64,000 nt of DNA, from assembly GCF_002101595.1 (NCBI RefSeq), contig NZ_LQOM01000022.1, positions 62,001 through 126,000 on the forward strand. The letters run 5' to 3'. The notes under the pieces were generated by a model that worked only from the letters and a program-made list of their open reading frames with translations, had not been told where the DNA came from and did no database searches. Origin of the DNA: Mycobacterium celatum. GTDB lineage: Bacteria; Actinomycetota; Actinomycetes; Mycobacteriales; Mycobacteriaceae. How positions within the stretch are numbered: the first letter of the stretch is position 1; every line of letters begins with the position of its first letter. Made by a program: the position numbers and the translations under genes. This document shows positions 56,384-64,000 of this stretch, piece after piece.

Positions 56384-56692
56384 TCAGACAGGCGGCGTGC
56401 TGGGGTCGGGTTGAAGATCGCGTAATCTCGTGCGATGGGGCGCTGATTCGACGTATTCGATGACCGCCTCCGGCGGGATCAACCCGTAGCGCACCTGGAG
56501 GTCAACCGGGTTCAGCCCGAAGTAGTTGGCGGCTCTGATCAGGTTGTCGGCCGTGACGAGCCTGCCCTCCCGAGCCGCCTTGTAATAGGCCGACTTTCGG
56601 TAGCCGAACGCCTCGTAGACCTCGGAAGCGGCAAGCGGCCTGCCGACGAGGTACGGCAGCACCACCGCCGGGTCTTTGTCGCGGTCGTCCAT
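56384..56692 (-). CDS. Small HTH protein, phage-immunity-repressor-like
   Basis: A 102-residue DNA-binding protein. PLAASEVYEAFGYRKSAYYK is a helix-turn-helix, followed by GRLVTADNLIRAANYFGLNP and VDLQVRYGLIPPEAVIEYVE. The same layout is seen in small repressors annotated in mycobacteriophages and integrative elements, though no integrase or att site is visible here. It begins 123 bp from a divergent secreted-protein gene across an A+T-rich gap and ends 29 bp before the membrane-protein gene, so it may regulate all three. Confidence 0.75.
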   Translation of the reverse strand: MDDRDKDPAVVLPYLVGRPLAASEVYEAFGYRKSAYYKAAREGRLVTADNLIRAANYFGLNPVDLQVRYGLIPPEAVIEYVESAPHRTRLRDLQPDPSTPPV

Positions 56693-56815
56693 GACCCCTA
56701 AGAGTGACCTCGATGGACAAGAGACCGATTACGTGAACGTAAAAACTGTATTAACTACAAAAGTTCACTTTTGCAGACTATTGTTCTCTTATAGATCCCA
56801 CGGCGGGAGGAGACC
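56693..56815. promoter_or_regulatory. A+T-rich divergent promoter region with inverted repeat
   Basis: Between the HTH gene and the divergent secreted-protein gene lies an A+T-rich stretch (56720-56790). GTGAAC (56733-56738) and GTTCAC (56763-56768) form an inverted pair 24 bp apart, and ACGTGAACGT (56731-56740) is itself an imperfect palindrome. These are plausible sites for the adjacent HTH protein. Confidence 0.5.
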
Positions 56816-57154
56816 ATGTCTGCATGCCAGCGCAGCAAGGCCCCTGACCGGAAGCGGCCACGTAGCAGATCGGTCGCCCTGCGACTCGCGCAACGGGCCG
56901 CGATCGCCGGCGCCGGCGTGCTGGTGATGATCAGCGGCACGGGCATTGCCGGCTTGCCGGGACAGGCCCGCGCGGATACCCCGCAGTGCGTCGCCGACCA
57001 GACGGATCCATGTCCGCCACCGGCGGACGGATCGGTCGATCCGTCGACCCCGCCTCGCGTGCAGCAGCGGATGGCGAATCGGCCCCGTCTGCAGATCATT
57101 TGCCAGCCGGCGGCGAAGGTCGGGGCATTCTGTTACCGACGGATCGTGCGCTGA
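56816..57154 (+). CDS. Small secreted cysteine-containing protein of unknown function
   Basis: A 112-residue protein not recognised. A basic start (RSKAPDRKRPRSRS) and hydrophobic stretch (AAIAGAGVLVMISGTGIAGL) end at ARA-D near residue 54, a signal-peptidase I site. The mature part of about 59 residues has four cysteines (TPQCVADQTDPCPPP, IICQPAAKVGAFCYRR), enough for two disulfides, with a Pro/Asp-rich linker. CGGGAGGAG lies just before the ATG at 56816. It diverges from the HTH gene and converges on relA with a 13-bp gap. Confidence 0.7.
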   Translation: MSACQRSKAPDRKRPRSRSVALRLAQRAAIAGAGVLVMISGTGIAGLPGQARADTPQCVADQTDPCPPPADGSVDPSTPPRVQQRMANRPRLQIICQPAAKVGAFCYRRIVR

Positions 57155-57167
57155 GCGCCGAGGACCG

Positions 57168-59525
57168 TCAAGCCGCTGACGTCACCCGGTAGACGTCGTA
57201 GACGCCTTCGACGTTGCGCACGACGTCGAGCAGGTGCCCCAGGTGCTTGGGGTCACCCATCTCGAAGGTGAACCGGCTGACCGCCACCCGGTCGTTCGAC
57301 GTCGTCACCGACGCCGACAGGATGTTCACCTTCTCGTCGGCCAGCACCCTGGTCACGTCCGAGAGCAGCCGATGCCGGTCGAGCGCCTCGACCTGGATTG
57401 CCACCAGAAACACCGACGACGGCGACGGCGCCCAGTGCACCTCGATGATGCGCTCCGACTGCTGTTGCAGCGACGCGGCATTGGTGCAGTCGGTGCGGTG
57501 CACGCTGACCCCGCCGCCGCGGGTGACGAATCCCATGATCGCGTCGCCGGGCACCGGGGTGCAGCATTTAGCCAGCTTGGTCAGCACTCCCGGGGCGCCC
57601 GGTACCGCGACCCCGGTGTCGTCGGTGCTGCGCGGGCGTCGCAGCATGGTCGCCGGGGTGGACCGCTCGGCGAGATCCTCCTCGGCCTGGTCGATGCCGC
57701 CCAGTTCGGCCACCAGCCGCTGGACCACATGCTTGGCCGAGACGTGCCCTTCGCCGATCGCGGTGTAGAGGGCAGACACGTCGGTGTAGTGCAGCTCGTT
57801 GGCCACCGCGGCCATCGATCCGCCATTGACCAAGCGCTGCAACGGAAGTCCGCCGCGGCGAACCTCGCGGGCCATCGCCTCCTTGCCGGCCTCCAGCGCT
57901 TCCTCGCGGCGTTCTTTGGCGAACCACTGGCGGATCTTGGTCTTCGCGCGCGGCGACACCACGAACTGCTGCCAGTCCCGCGACGGCCCGGCGTTGGGCG
58001 CCTTGGACGTGAAAACCTCGACGACTTCCCCGTTTTCGAGCTTGCGCTCCAGCGCCACCAGCCGGCCGTTGACGCGGGCGCCGATGCAGCGGTGGCCGAC
58101 CTCGGTGTGCACGGCATAGGCGAAGTCCACCGGTGTCGACCCGGTGGGCAGCGTGATCACGTCACCCTTCGGCGTGAACACGAAAATCTCTTGCACCGCA
58201 AGGTCGTAACGCAGCGACTCCAGGAACTCGCCGGGGTCGGCGGCCTCTCGCTGCCAGTCGAGCAATTGGCGCATCCAGGCCATGTCGTCGATCTCGGCGG
58301 CGGCGTGTGGATGCGGAACACCGTTGCGGCCCTTGGCTTCCTTGTAACGCCAGTGCGCGGCGATGCCGTATTCGGCCGTGCGGTGCATGTCGCGGGTGCG
58401 GATCTGCACTTCCAGCGGCTTGCCCTCCGGCCCGACGACCGTGGTGTGCAGCGACTGGTACACCCCGTAGCGCGGCTGGGCGATGTAGTCCTTGAACCGG
58501 CCGGCCATCGGCTGCCACAGCGAATGCACCACGCCCACAGCGGCGTAACAGTCACGGATCTCGTCGCACAGGATGCGAATGCCGACCAGGTCGTGGATGT
58601 CGTCGAAGTCGCGGCCCTTGACGATCATCTTCTGGTAGATCGACCAGTAGTGCTTGGGCCGGCCTTCCACCGTCGCGTTGATCTTGGACGCGTTGAGCGT
58701 GGCGACGATCTCGTCGCGCACCTTGGCCAGATAGGTGTCGCGCGACGGGGCCCGGTCGGCCACCAGCCGCACGATCTCCTCGTACTTCTTGGGGTGCAGG
58801 ATCGCGAACGCCAGATCCTCCAGCTCCCACTTGACCGTGGCCATCCCCAGCCGATGTGCGAGCGGCGCAATGACTTCCAGCGTTTCGCGGGCCTTGCGGG
58901 CCTGCTTCTCCGGCGGCAGGAAACGCATCGTGCGCATGTTGTGCAGCCGGTCGGCCACCTTGATCACCAGCACCCGCGGGTCACGCGCCATCGCGGTGAT
59001 CATCTTGCGGATGGTCTCCCCCTCGGCGGCGCTGCCGAGCACCACCCGGTCCAGCTTGGTCACCCCGTCGACCAGATGGCCGACCTCCTCGCCGAATTCC
59101 TCGGACAGCTGCGCCAAGGTGTAGCCGGTGTCCTCGACGGTGTCGTGCAGAAGCGCGGCCACCAGCGTGGTGGTGTCCATCCCCAGCTCGGCCAGGATGG
59201 TGGCCACGGCCAGCGGATGGGTGATATACGGGTCGCCGGAATGGCGCATCTGGTCGGCGTGCCGCTGCTCGGCGACCTCGTAGGCACGCTGCAAGATCGA
59301 CAGGTCCGCCTTGGGATGAATTTCGCGGTGCACCGCCACCAGCGGCTCGAGCACCGGGCTGACCGTGCTGCGCTGGGCGGTCATCCGCCGCGCCAAGCGG
59401 GCCCGCACCCGTCGCGACGCGCTGGTGGAGGTCTTCAGCCCGATCCGGGACTCGGCCGGCAGGGCATCGGGAACCTGCAGCGGCTCGGTGGGCGGCTGGG
59501 TAGCCGTGGGCTGGTCATCCGCCAC
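57168..59525 (-). CDS. relA: Bifunctional (p)ppGpp synthetase/hydrolase
   Basis: A 785-residue Rel protein controlling the stringent response. The HD hydrolase domain shows [20 protein letters not shown] and [20 protein letters not shown]; the synthetase domain has [20 protein letters not shown] and [23 protein letters not shown] ([20 protein letters not shown]), zinc-finger ([20 protein letters not shown]) and ACT ([20 protein letters not shown]) domains follow. GGAGG lies 8 bases before the GTG at 59525, which decides that start over an upstream GTG at 59534. Also called rel or relMtb. Confidence 0.97.
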   Translation of the reverse strand: MADDQPTATQPPTEPLQVPDALPAESRIGLKTSTSASRRVRARLARRMTAQRSTVSPVLEPLVAVHREIHPKADLSILQRAYEVAEQRHADQMRHSGDPYITHPLAVATILAELGMDTTTLVAALLHDTVEDTGYTLAQLSEEFGEEVGHLVDGVTKLDRVVLGSAAEGETIRKMITAMARDPRVLVIKVADRLHNMRTMRFLPPEKQARKARETLEVIAPLAHRLGMATVKWELEDLAFAILHPKKYEEIVRLVADRAPSRDTYLAKVRDEIVATLNASKINATVEGRPKHYWSIYQKMIVKGRDFDDIHDLVGIRILCDEIRDCYAAVGVVHSLWQPMAGRFKDYIAQPRYGVYQSLHTTVVGPEGKPLEVQIRTRDMHRTAEYGIAAHWRYKEAKGRNGVPHPHAAAEIDDMAWMRQLLDWQREAADPGEFLESLRYDLAVQEIFVFTPKGDVITLPTGSTPVDFAYAVHTEVGHRCIGARVNGRLVALERKLENGEVVEVFTSKAPNAGPSRDWQQFVVSPRAKTKIRQWFAKERREEALEAGKEAMAREVRRGGLPLQRLVNGGSMAAVANELHYTDVSALYTAIGEGHVSAKHVVQRLVAELGGIDQAEEDLAERSTPATMLRRPRSTDDTGVAVPGAPGVLTKLAKCCTPVPGDAIMGFVTRGGGVSVHRTDCTNAASLQQQSERIIEVHWAPSPSSVFLVAIQVEALDRHRLLSDVTRVLADEKVNILSASVTTSNDRVAVSRFTFEMGDPKHLGHLLDVVRNVEGVYDVYRVTSAA

Positions 59526-59556
59526 GTTCGTCACCTCCGGCCTCCCAGGATATCGC

Positions 59557-60081
59557 TCAAACGCAGCGCAAGCTGTGGACCGGCAGCGGCGCGACCGCAT
59601 CACGACCGCCCAGCGCGCCCAGTTCCAGCACCACGGCGGCCAGCGTCACGCGCGCGCCGCTGTGTTCGAGCAGCCGGCGAGCCGCCGCCAGCGTCCCGCC
59701 GGTGGCCAGCACGTCGTCGACGATGACCACGCTGCGCCCGGCCAGCTCGATGCCGTCGGCCGGGATTTCCAGGGTGGCGGTGCCGTATTCCAGGTCGTAG
59801 TGATCGGCGCGCACCGGCGGCGGCAGCTTGCCGCCCTTGCGGATGGCCAGCATGCCGGTGCCCAGCCGGGCCGCGACGGCGCCGCCCACCACGAAGCCGC
59901 GGGCGTCGATCCCGGCGATCAGGTCGGCGCCGGTCGCCACGTCGGCCAGCGCGTCGGTCACGGCGGAAAACCCGCGACGGTCGGCGAACAGCGGAGTGAG
60001 ATCCTTGAATTGGATTCCCGCCGTGGGGAAGTCGGCTACCTCGCGGGTCAGGGACGCGATCAGGTGCTCGACAGAGCTCAC
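59557..60081 (-). CDS. apt: Adenine phosphoribosyltransferase
   Basis: A 174-residue purine salvage enzyme converting adenine and PRPP to [23 protein letters not shown] and [18 protein letters not shown] precede the PRPP loop [20 protein letters not shown]. The GTG at 60081 overlaps the stop of the lipoprotein gene (GTGA), and relA begins 31 bp downstream, the same secDF-lipoprotein-apt-relA order as M. tuberculosis. Confidence 0.96.
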   Translation of the reverse strand: MSSVEHLIASLTREVADFPTAGIQFKDLTPLFADRRGFSAVTDALADVATGADLIAGIDARGFVVGGAVAARLGTGMLAIRKGGKLPPPVRADHYDLEYGTATLEIPADGIELAGRSVVIVDDVLATGGTLAAARRLLEHSGARVTLAAVVLELGALGGRDAVAPLPVHSLRCV

Positions 60082-61721
60082 CGCACCAGCACCCAGCGGT
60101 CCATGTTCCAGCCGGCGCCCCAGCGGGTCGGGTTGGCCGTGACCGCATACATCTTTTTCGAGGCCATCAGAGTCCGCTGCTGGCGATACAGCGGTAGGGT
60201 CGGCATGTCGGCCCACAGCACCGGCGCGCTCTCCGCCAGCAGGCGCACCAACTCGGCAGGGTCGGCCGACACCGCCAGCGCGCTGATGATCCCGTCGATC
60301 TGGCCGTTGCTGTAGCCGGGCAGATTGTTGCCGTTGCCGGTGTGCAGCGTGTAGGCGTCCATCGCCGGCGACCCGGTCGATCCGCTGCCGGCCGCGCCAC
60401 CGGCAGTGGCCAGCAGCACGTCGATCTTTCCATCCCGCAGGGTCTGCGGTCCGGTGGTGTCGGAGGTGACGTCGGAGACCGTGATACCGGCCGGCGCGCA
60501 CGCCTTGGCGATCGCGCCGACCGTGGCGGCCAGCCGGGCATTGGGCGCCCGGTAGCCGATCCGCACGGTCAGCGGCGCCCCGCCCAGCGCACCGCGCGCC
60601 GCGTCGGGATTCGCCTTGACGAATTGTGCTGCCTCCGGGACGTTTTCGGCCTGGGCGATGGCGTCCTCGGCGGCGGTGTGCAACCGGGAGTTGGCGATCG
60701 GCACCCCTGCGTCGCGCGCGATCACATCCCGCGGCGTACACGAGGCGACCGCGCGACGCACGAGCGTGTCGGCAAACCGGCCGTTCGGCGCGAAGATCAG
60801 CTGCTGGATCCCGTCCGACGGCGCGTCGGTGCGCCGGTAGTTGTCCGGGGTGATCACCGAGCCCGACGACCCGGCCGCGACGTCGGCGACGTCGATACTG
60901 CCGTTGTTGAGCCGGTCCTGGATGTCGGCCTTCTGCGGCCACACCGTGATCCGCTTCGTCATCGGCTTAGGCCCCCACCAGCGCTCGTTGGCGACCAGCA
61001 CCACCCCGCCGTCGTTCAGCACCGACTCGATCTTGTACGGCCCCGACGACGGGAAGTGCTTGGTGTCCAGGCCGGGCTTGAGGTCCCAGATCGTGTTCCA
61101 TCGCTGGGCAATGCGCTCGACGGCCGGCATGTTCTTGCCCAGCAGCGAGGCGGTGACGTTGACGCCCAGGTCGTCGGCGATGACGTGGGACGGCATCAGC
61201 GAGGTCGCGGTGAACAGCTCGTCGTAGTCGACGACGCTGCGGTCCGGCGCGAACGACACCCGGGCCTTCTTCTGCCCGGGCTGGCAGTCAATGCCGGCGA
61301 TGTCGATGTAGCCGGCCTGGGTGGCGGCGTCGAACCCACCGAACTTGCCGGAGTGGGCGGCCCAGGTCAGCACCATGTCGTCACACGTGACCGGCTTGCC
61401 GTCGGAGTAGACGGCGTTGTCGGCGATCTGGTAGTCGAGCACCAGCGGCGCGCCGCCGACCACCGAGACGGTGCCGAAGTCGTGGTCGGCCACCACCTGC
61501 CCGTCGGGACCGTGGTAGCCGAAGCCGGTCAGGGTGCGGGAAAACGCCTGTGCCCCAGCCGATGCGGCGCCGGTGACCGTGTTGGTGTTGTAGGTGACCA
61601 GCGCGCCGTCGACCGCGTAGTCGATCTGACCGGCTGCGCTGCCCGAACACGCGGTCAGCGGCGAGAAGGCCACAAGCGTCGCCGCCAAGACGGCCGCAGC
61701 GCGCCGACGCCAGGCAGCCAT
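60078..61721 (-). CDS. Oligopeptide-binding family lipoprotein (SBP_bac_5; Rv2585c-like)
   Basis: A 547-residue extracytoplasmic lipoprotein. The signal [20 protein letters not shown] ends in the lipobox SPLTAC (Cys25). [48 protein letters not shown] and the terminal [10 protein letters not shown] belong to the DppA/OppA fold. No permease or ATPase genes accompany it, so it is an orphan binding protein placed in the sec operon. Ligand unknown. Starts 4 bases after the secF stop. Confidence 0.92.
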   Translation of the reverse strand: MAAWRRRAAAVLAATLVAFSPLTACSGSAAGQIDYAVDGALVTYNTNTVTGAASAGAQAFSRTLTGFGYHGPDGQVVADHDFGTVSVVGGAPLVLDYQIADNAVYSDGKPVTCDDMVLTWAAHSGKFGGFDAATQAGYIDIAGIDCQPGQKKARVSFAPDRSVVDYDELFTATSLMPSHVIADDLGVNVTASLLGKNMPAVERIAQRWNTIWDLKPGLDTKHFPSSGPYKIESVLNDGGVVLVANERWWGPKPMTKRITVWPQKADIQDRLNNGSIDVADVAAGSSGSVITPDNYRRTDAPSDGIQQLIFAPNGRFADTLVRRAVASCTPRDVIARDAGVPIANSRLHTAAEDAIAQAENVPEAAQFVKANPDAARGALGGAPLTVRIGYRAPNARLAATVGAIAKACAPAGITVSDVTSDTTGPQTLRDGKIDVLLATAGGAAGSGSTGSPAMDAYTLHTGNGNNLPGYSNGQIDGIISALAVSADPAELVRLLAESAPVLWADMPTLPLYRQQRTLMASKKMYAVTANPTRWGAGWNMDRWVLVR

Positions 61722-61725
61722 CGGG

Positions 61726-62970
61726 TTACCGCTTGTTTCGCTTGCCGGTCGGCCGTACCGGCCGCGCGCCCGGCGCCGGCTTGCTCGGCGCCGGCTTCTT
61801 CGGAGCGGCCGAGGTGGTCTGCCGCTTCGGTTCGTCGTCGCGCGATTCCTCGGGCACGGAAACGGGCTCTGAAGGCTTTTCGGGAGCACCGTCGCGGCGC
61901 CGCAGCACCCGGCGGGTGTGCGCACGCACCAGCTCGGTGCGCTCGCGCAGGCTGACCAGCAACGGGGTGGCGAAGAAGATCGACGAATAGGTGCCCACGA
62001 TGATGCCGACCAGCTGCACCAGCGCCAGGTCCTTGAGCGTGCCGACGCCCAGCAGCCACACCGCCACCACCAGCAGCGCGATCACCGGCAGCACCGAGAT
62101 CAGGCTGGTGTTGATCGAGCGCATGAACGTCTGGTTGACCGCCAGGTTGGCCTGCTCCGCGAAGGTGCGCCGCGTCGTGTGCTGGAAGCCGTGGGTGTTC
62201 TCCTCGACCTTGTCGAACACGATCACGGTGTCGTAGATGGAGAAGCCGAGGATGGTCAGCAGCCCGATGACGGTGGCCGGCGTGACCTCGAAGCCCACCA
62301 GTGAGTACACCCCGGCGGTGACGGTCACGTCGAAGAACATCGCGGCCAGCGCGGAGATCGCCATGTAGCGCTCGTAGCGCACGGTGATGTAGAGGGCGAC
62401 CAGCACCAGGAACACCACCAGCGCGATCACCGCCTTCTTGGTGATCTGACCGCCCCAGGTCGACGACACCGCCGAGTCGCTGATGGCCTGCTTGCTGGGT
62501 TTGCCGTCGGCGCCTTTCGGCTTGAAATGGTCGAAGAGCGCTTTTTTCAGCTTGTTGGTCTGGTCGTTGGACAGCGTCTCGGAGCGGATCTGCACGGTCG
62601 CCGACGCCCCGTTTCCGACGATCACCACCGACTCCGGGTCCTTGCCGATCGTCTGGCGGAACACGTCTTCCACCTGGCTGACCTGTACTGTGCCAGTCGC
62701 AGCCGCGACGGGCATTGACACCTTGGTGCCGCCCTGGAAATCGATGCCGAACGTGAAGCCGCGCAACACAATGCTGGCGATCGCGATCGCCACGATCGTC
62801 CCGCTGATCGCGTACCACATCCGCCGCCGCCCGACCACCTCGAACGCCCCGGTGCCGGTGTAGAGCCGCGACAGGAAGCTGTGGTGCGGCAGCTGGGCGC
62901 CGTTGGCGTCGTCGGCGATCCTGCCGTCGGACTCGGTGAGCTCTACGGCTTCTGTTGCTTTGGAGGCCAT
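61726..62970 (-). CDS. secF: Protein translocase subunit SecF
   Basis: A 414-residue membrane protein that, with SecD, uses proton motive force to pull secreted proteins outward. Six helices are arranged as in SecF: IVAIAIASIVLRGFTFGIDF with FGIDFQGGTKV, then a periplasmic domain, then AVIALVVFLVLVALYITVRY, TVIGLLTILGFSIYDTVIVF with the conserved GFSIYDTVIVFDKVEEN, and FMRSINTSLISVLPVIALLV. The ATG at 62970 is used. The C-terminal tail is long, basic and Pro/Lys-rich, common in mycobacterial SecF. Confidence 0.97.
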   Translation of the reverse strand: MASKATEAVELTESDGRIADDANGAQLPHHSFLSRLYTGTGAFEVVGRRRMWYAISGTIVAIAIASIVLRGFTFGIDFQGGTKVSMPVAAATGTVQVSQVEDVFRQTIGKDPESVVIVGNGASATVQIRSETLSNDQTNKLKKALFDHFKPKGADGKPSKQAISDSAVSSTWGGQITKKAVIALVVFLVLVALYITVRYERYMAISALAAMFFDVTVTAGVYSLVGFEVTPATVIGLLTILGFSIYDTVIVFDKVEENTHGFQHTTRRTFAEQANLAVNQTFMRSINTSLISVLPVIALLVVAVWLLGVGTLKDLALVQLVGIIVGTYSSIFFATPLLVSLRERTELVRAHTRRVLRRRDGAPEKPSEPVSVPEESRDDEPKRQTTSAAPKKPAPSKPAPGARPVRPTGKRNKR

Positions 62971-62974
62971 TTCG

Positions 62975-64000
62975 CTATCCCCGCCCTCCCGTGTGCGCGG
63001 CGGCGCGGCGCTCACGCGCAACCTGCTGCACCGCCCCCAGGCCGTTGTAGGCCGGCTTGCCCAGCGTCGGCGACTTGGACGCCAGGTACACCAGCGGCCA
63101 GGTCACCAGGAACACCACGACGAGGTCGAGGATTGTGGTGAGGCCCAGGGTGAACGCGAAGCCCTTCACTTGTCCGATCGCCAGGAAGTACAACACAGCG
63201 GCGGCCAGGAACGTCACCGCGTTACCCGACACGATGGTCTTGCGGGCCCGCGCCCAACCGCGCGGCACCGCCGAGCGGAACGAACGGCCTTCGCGGATCT
63301 CGTCTTTGATGCGTTCGAAGAACACCACGAACGAGTCGGCGGTGGTGCCGATACCGATGATCAGACCCGCGATACCGGCCAGGTCCAGCGTGTAGTTGAT
63401 ATAGCGGCCCAGCAGCACCAGGATCGCGAAAACCATTGCGCCGGAAGCCACTAGCGACAGCGCGGTGAGCAATCCCAGTACCCGGTAGTAGAGCAGCGAG
63501 TACGCCAGCACCAGCGCCAGGCCGATCGCACCGGCGATCAGGCCCGCCCGTAGCGACGTCAAACCTAATGTGGCCGAGACGGTTTCGGCCTCCGACGATT
63601 CGAACGACAGCGGCAGCGAGCCGTATTTGAGGACGTTGGCCAGCTGGCGCGCGCTGTCGGCGGTGAACGGCGGATCACCTCCGGTGATCTGGGTCCGGCC
63701 GCCGGGGATCGCTTCACGGATCTGCGGCGCGCTCACCACCTGCGAGTCCAGGGTGAACGCGGTCTGGGTGCCGACGTGCGCGGCGGTGTAGTCGGCCCAG
63801 GTGTTGGCCGCCGCGCTCTTGAACTGCAGGTCGACGACGTAGCCGCCGCTGCGCTGGTCCAAGCCCGAGCTGGCGTTCTGGATCTGGTCGCCGCTGATGA
63901 TCGACGGCGCCAGCAGATAGGCCATCTTGTGGTCCTTGCCGCAGGTGATCAACGGCAGTTTGGGGTCGTCGTTGCCGGCCAGGATGTCGTCTTTACCGCA
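62975..64000 (-). CDS. secD: Protein translocase subunit SecD (partial, N-terminus outside window)
   Basis: The C-terminal 341 residues are present, entering at the window edge as [20 protein letters not shown]. The P1-head region [20 protein letters not shown] and the helices [40 protein letters not shown] (conserved [19 protein letters not shown]) and [20 protein letters not shown] define it. The stop is 4 bases before secF. Translation starts beyond base 64000, so no initiation codon is assigned. Confidence 0.97.
   Translation of the reverse strand, partial: CGKDDILAGNDDPKLPLITCGKDHKMAYLLAPSIISGDQIQNASSGLDQRSGGYVVDLQFKSAAANTWADYTAAHVGTQTAFTLDSQVVSAPQIREAIPGGRTQITGGDPPFTADSARQLANVLKYGSLPLSFESSEAETVSATLGLTSLRAGLIAGAIGLALVLAYSLLYYRVLGLLTALSLVASGAMVFAILVLLGRYINYTLDLAGIAGLIIGIGTTADSFVVFFERIKDEIREGRSFRSAVPRGWARARKTIVSGNAVTFLAAAVLYFLAIGQVKGFAFTLGLTTILDLVVVFLVTWPLVYLASKSPTLGKPAYNGLGAVQQVARERRAAAHTGGRG

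Overview
The window is about 64 kb of high-GC actinobacterial chromosome. Gene content, protein sequences and gene order point to a slow-growing Mycobacterium that is not M. tuberculosis: two 13E12-type elements of mycobacterial life (a DUF222/HNH gene and LexA boxes), an Rpf, and the order adi-nusB-efp-pepQ-aroQBKC-aroE-mltG-ruvX-alaS ... aspS ... hisS ... relA-apt-secF-secD, which I recall as Rv2531c to Rv2587c in H37Rv. The left edge (pyrB, pyrR, a 13E12 protein) corresponds to Rv1380-Rv1378c, so a rearrangement joint relative to M. tuberculosis lies between about 1.4 and 14.7 kb.

Region 1-7.8 kb: the end of the pyrimidine operon, a LexA-box-bearing 13E12 gene, a serine hydrolase, a complete group II intron (3973-5906) inserted beside a terminator hairpin and carrying a reverse transcriptase/maturase broken by one amber codon, then a flavin monooxygenase-like acyl-CoA dehydrogenase homologue with a perfect operator palindrome and a TetR gene.

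Region 7.9-14.5 kb: a six-gene, translationally coupled accessory operon (GntR/HutC regulator, two-cluster ferredoxin, substrate-binding lipoprotein, permease, ATPase, and an AprA-like flavoprotein fused to a HEAT-repeat tail). This looks like an import-plus-redox system for an unidentified small molecule and is the best candidate for an undescribed system here.

Region 14.7-30.4 kb: core genes for amino-acid decarboxylation, transcription antitermination, translation (efp, alaS), the shikimate pathway (aroQ, aroB, aroK, aroC, aroE), glycan-strand termination (mltG) and ruvX.

Region 30.5-42.2 kb: a mixed section with an inserted catabolic cluster (YciI-CitE-CaiB-NtaA type, with a divergent GntR and a 16-bp palindrome), rarA, membrane proteins, an LGFP lipoprotein, an ankyrin protein followed by an unannotated winged-helix-like reading frame, and an Rpf preceded by a markedly A+T-rich 200 bp.

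Region 42.2-64 kb: aspS, panE-like, a zinc metallopeptidase, a LexA-box radical SAM gene, two aldolases, a Tat-exported phosphatase, hisS, a glyoxalase II homologue, ppiB, a small HTH/membrane/secreted-protein module, then relA, apt, an oligopeptide-binding lipoprotein, secF and secD (cut by the window end). No tRNA, rRNA or CRISPR array was seen. Locus-tag comparisons are from memory, not from a search.
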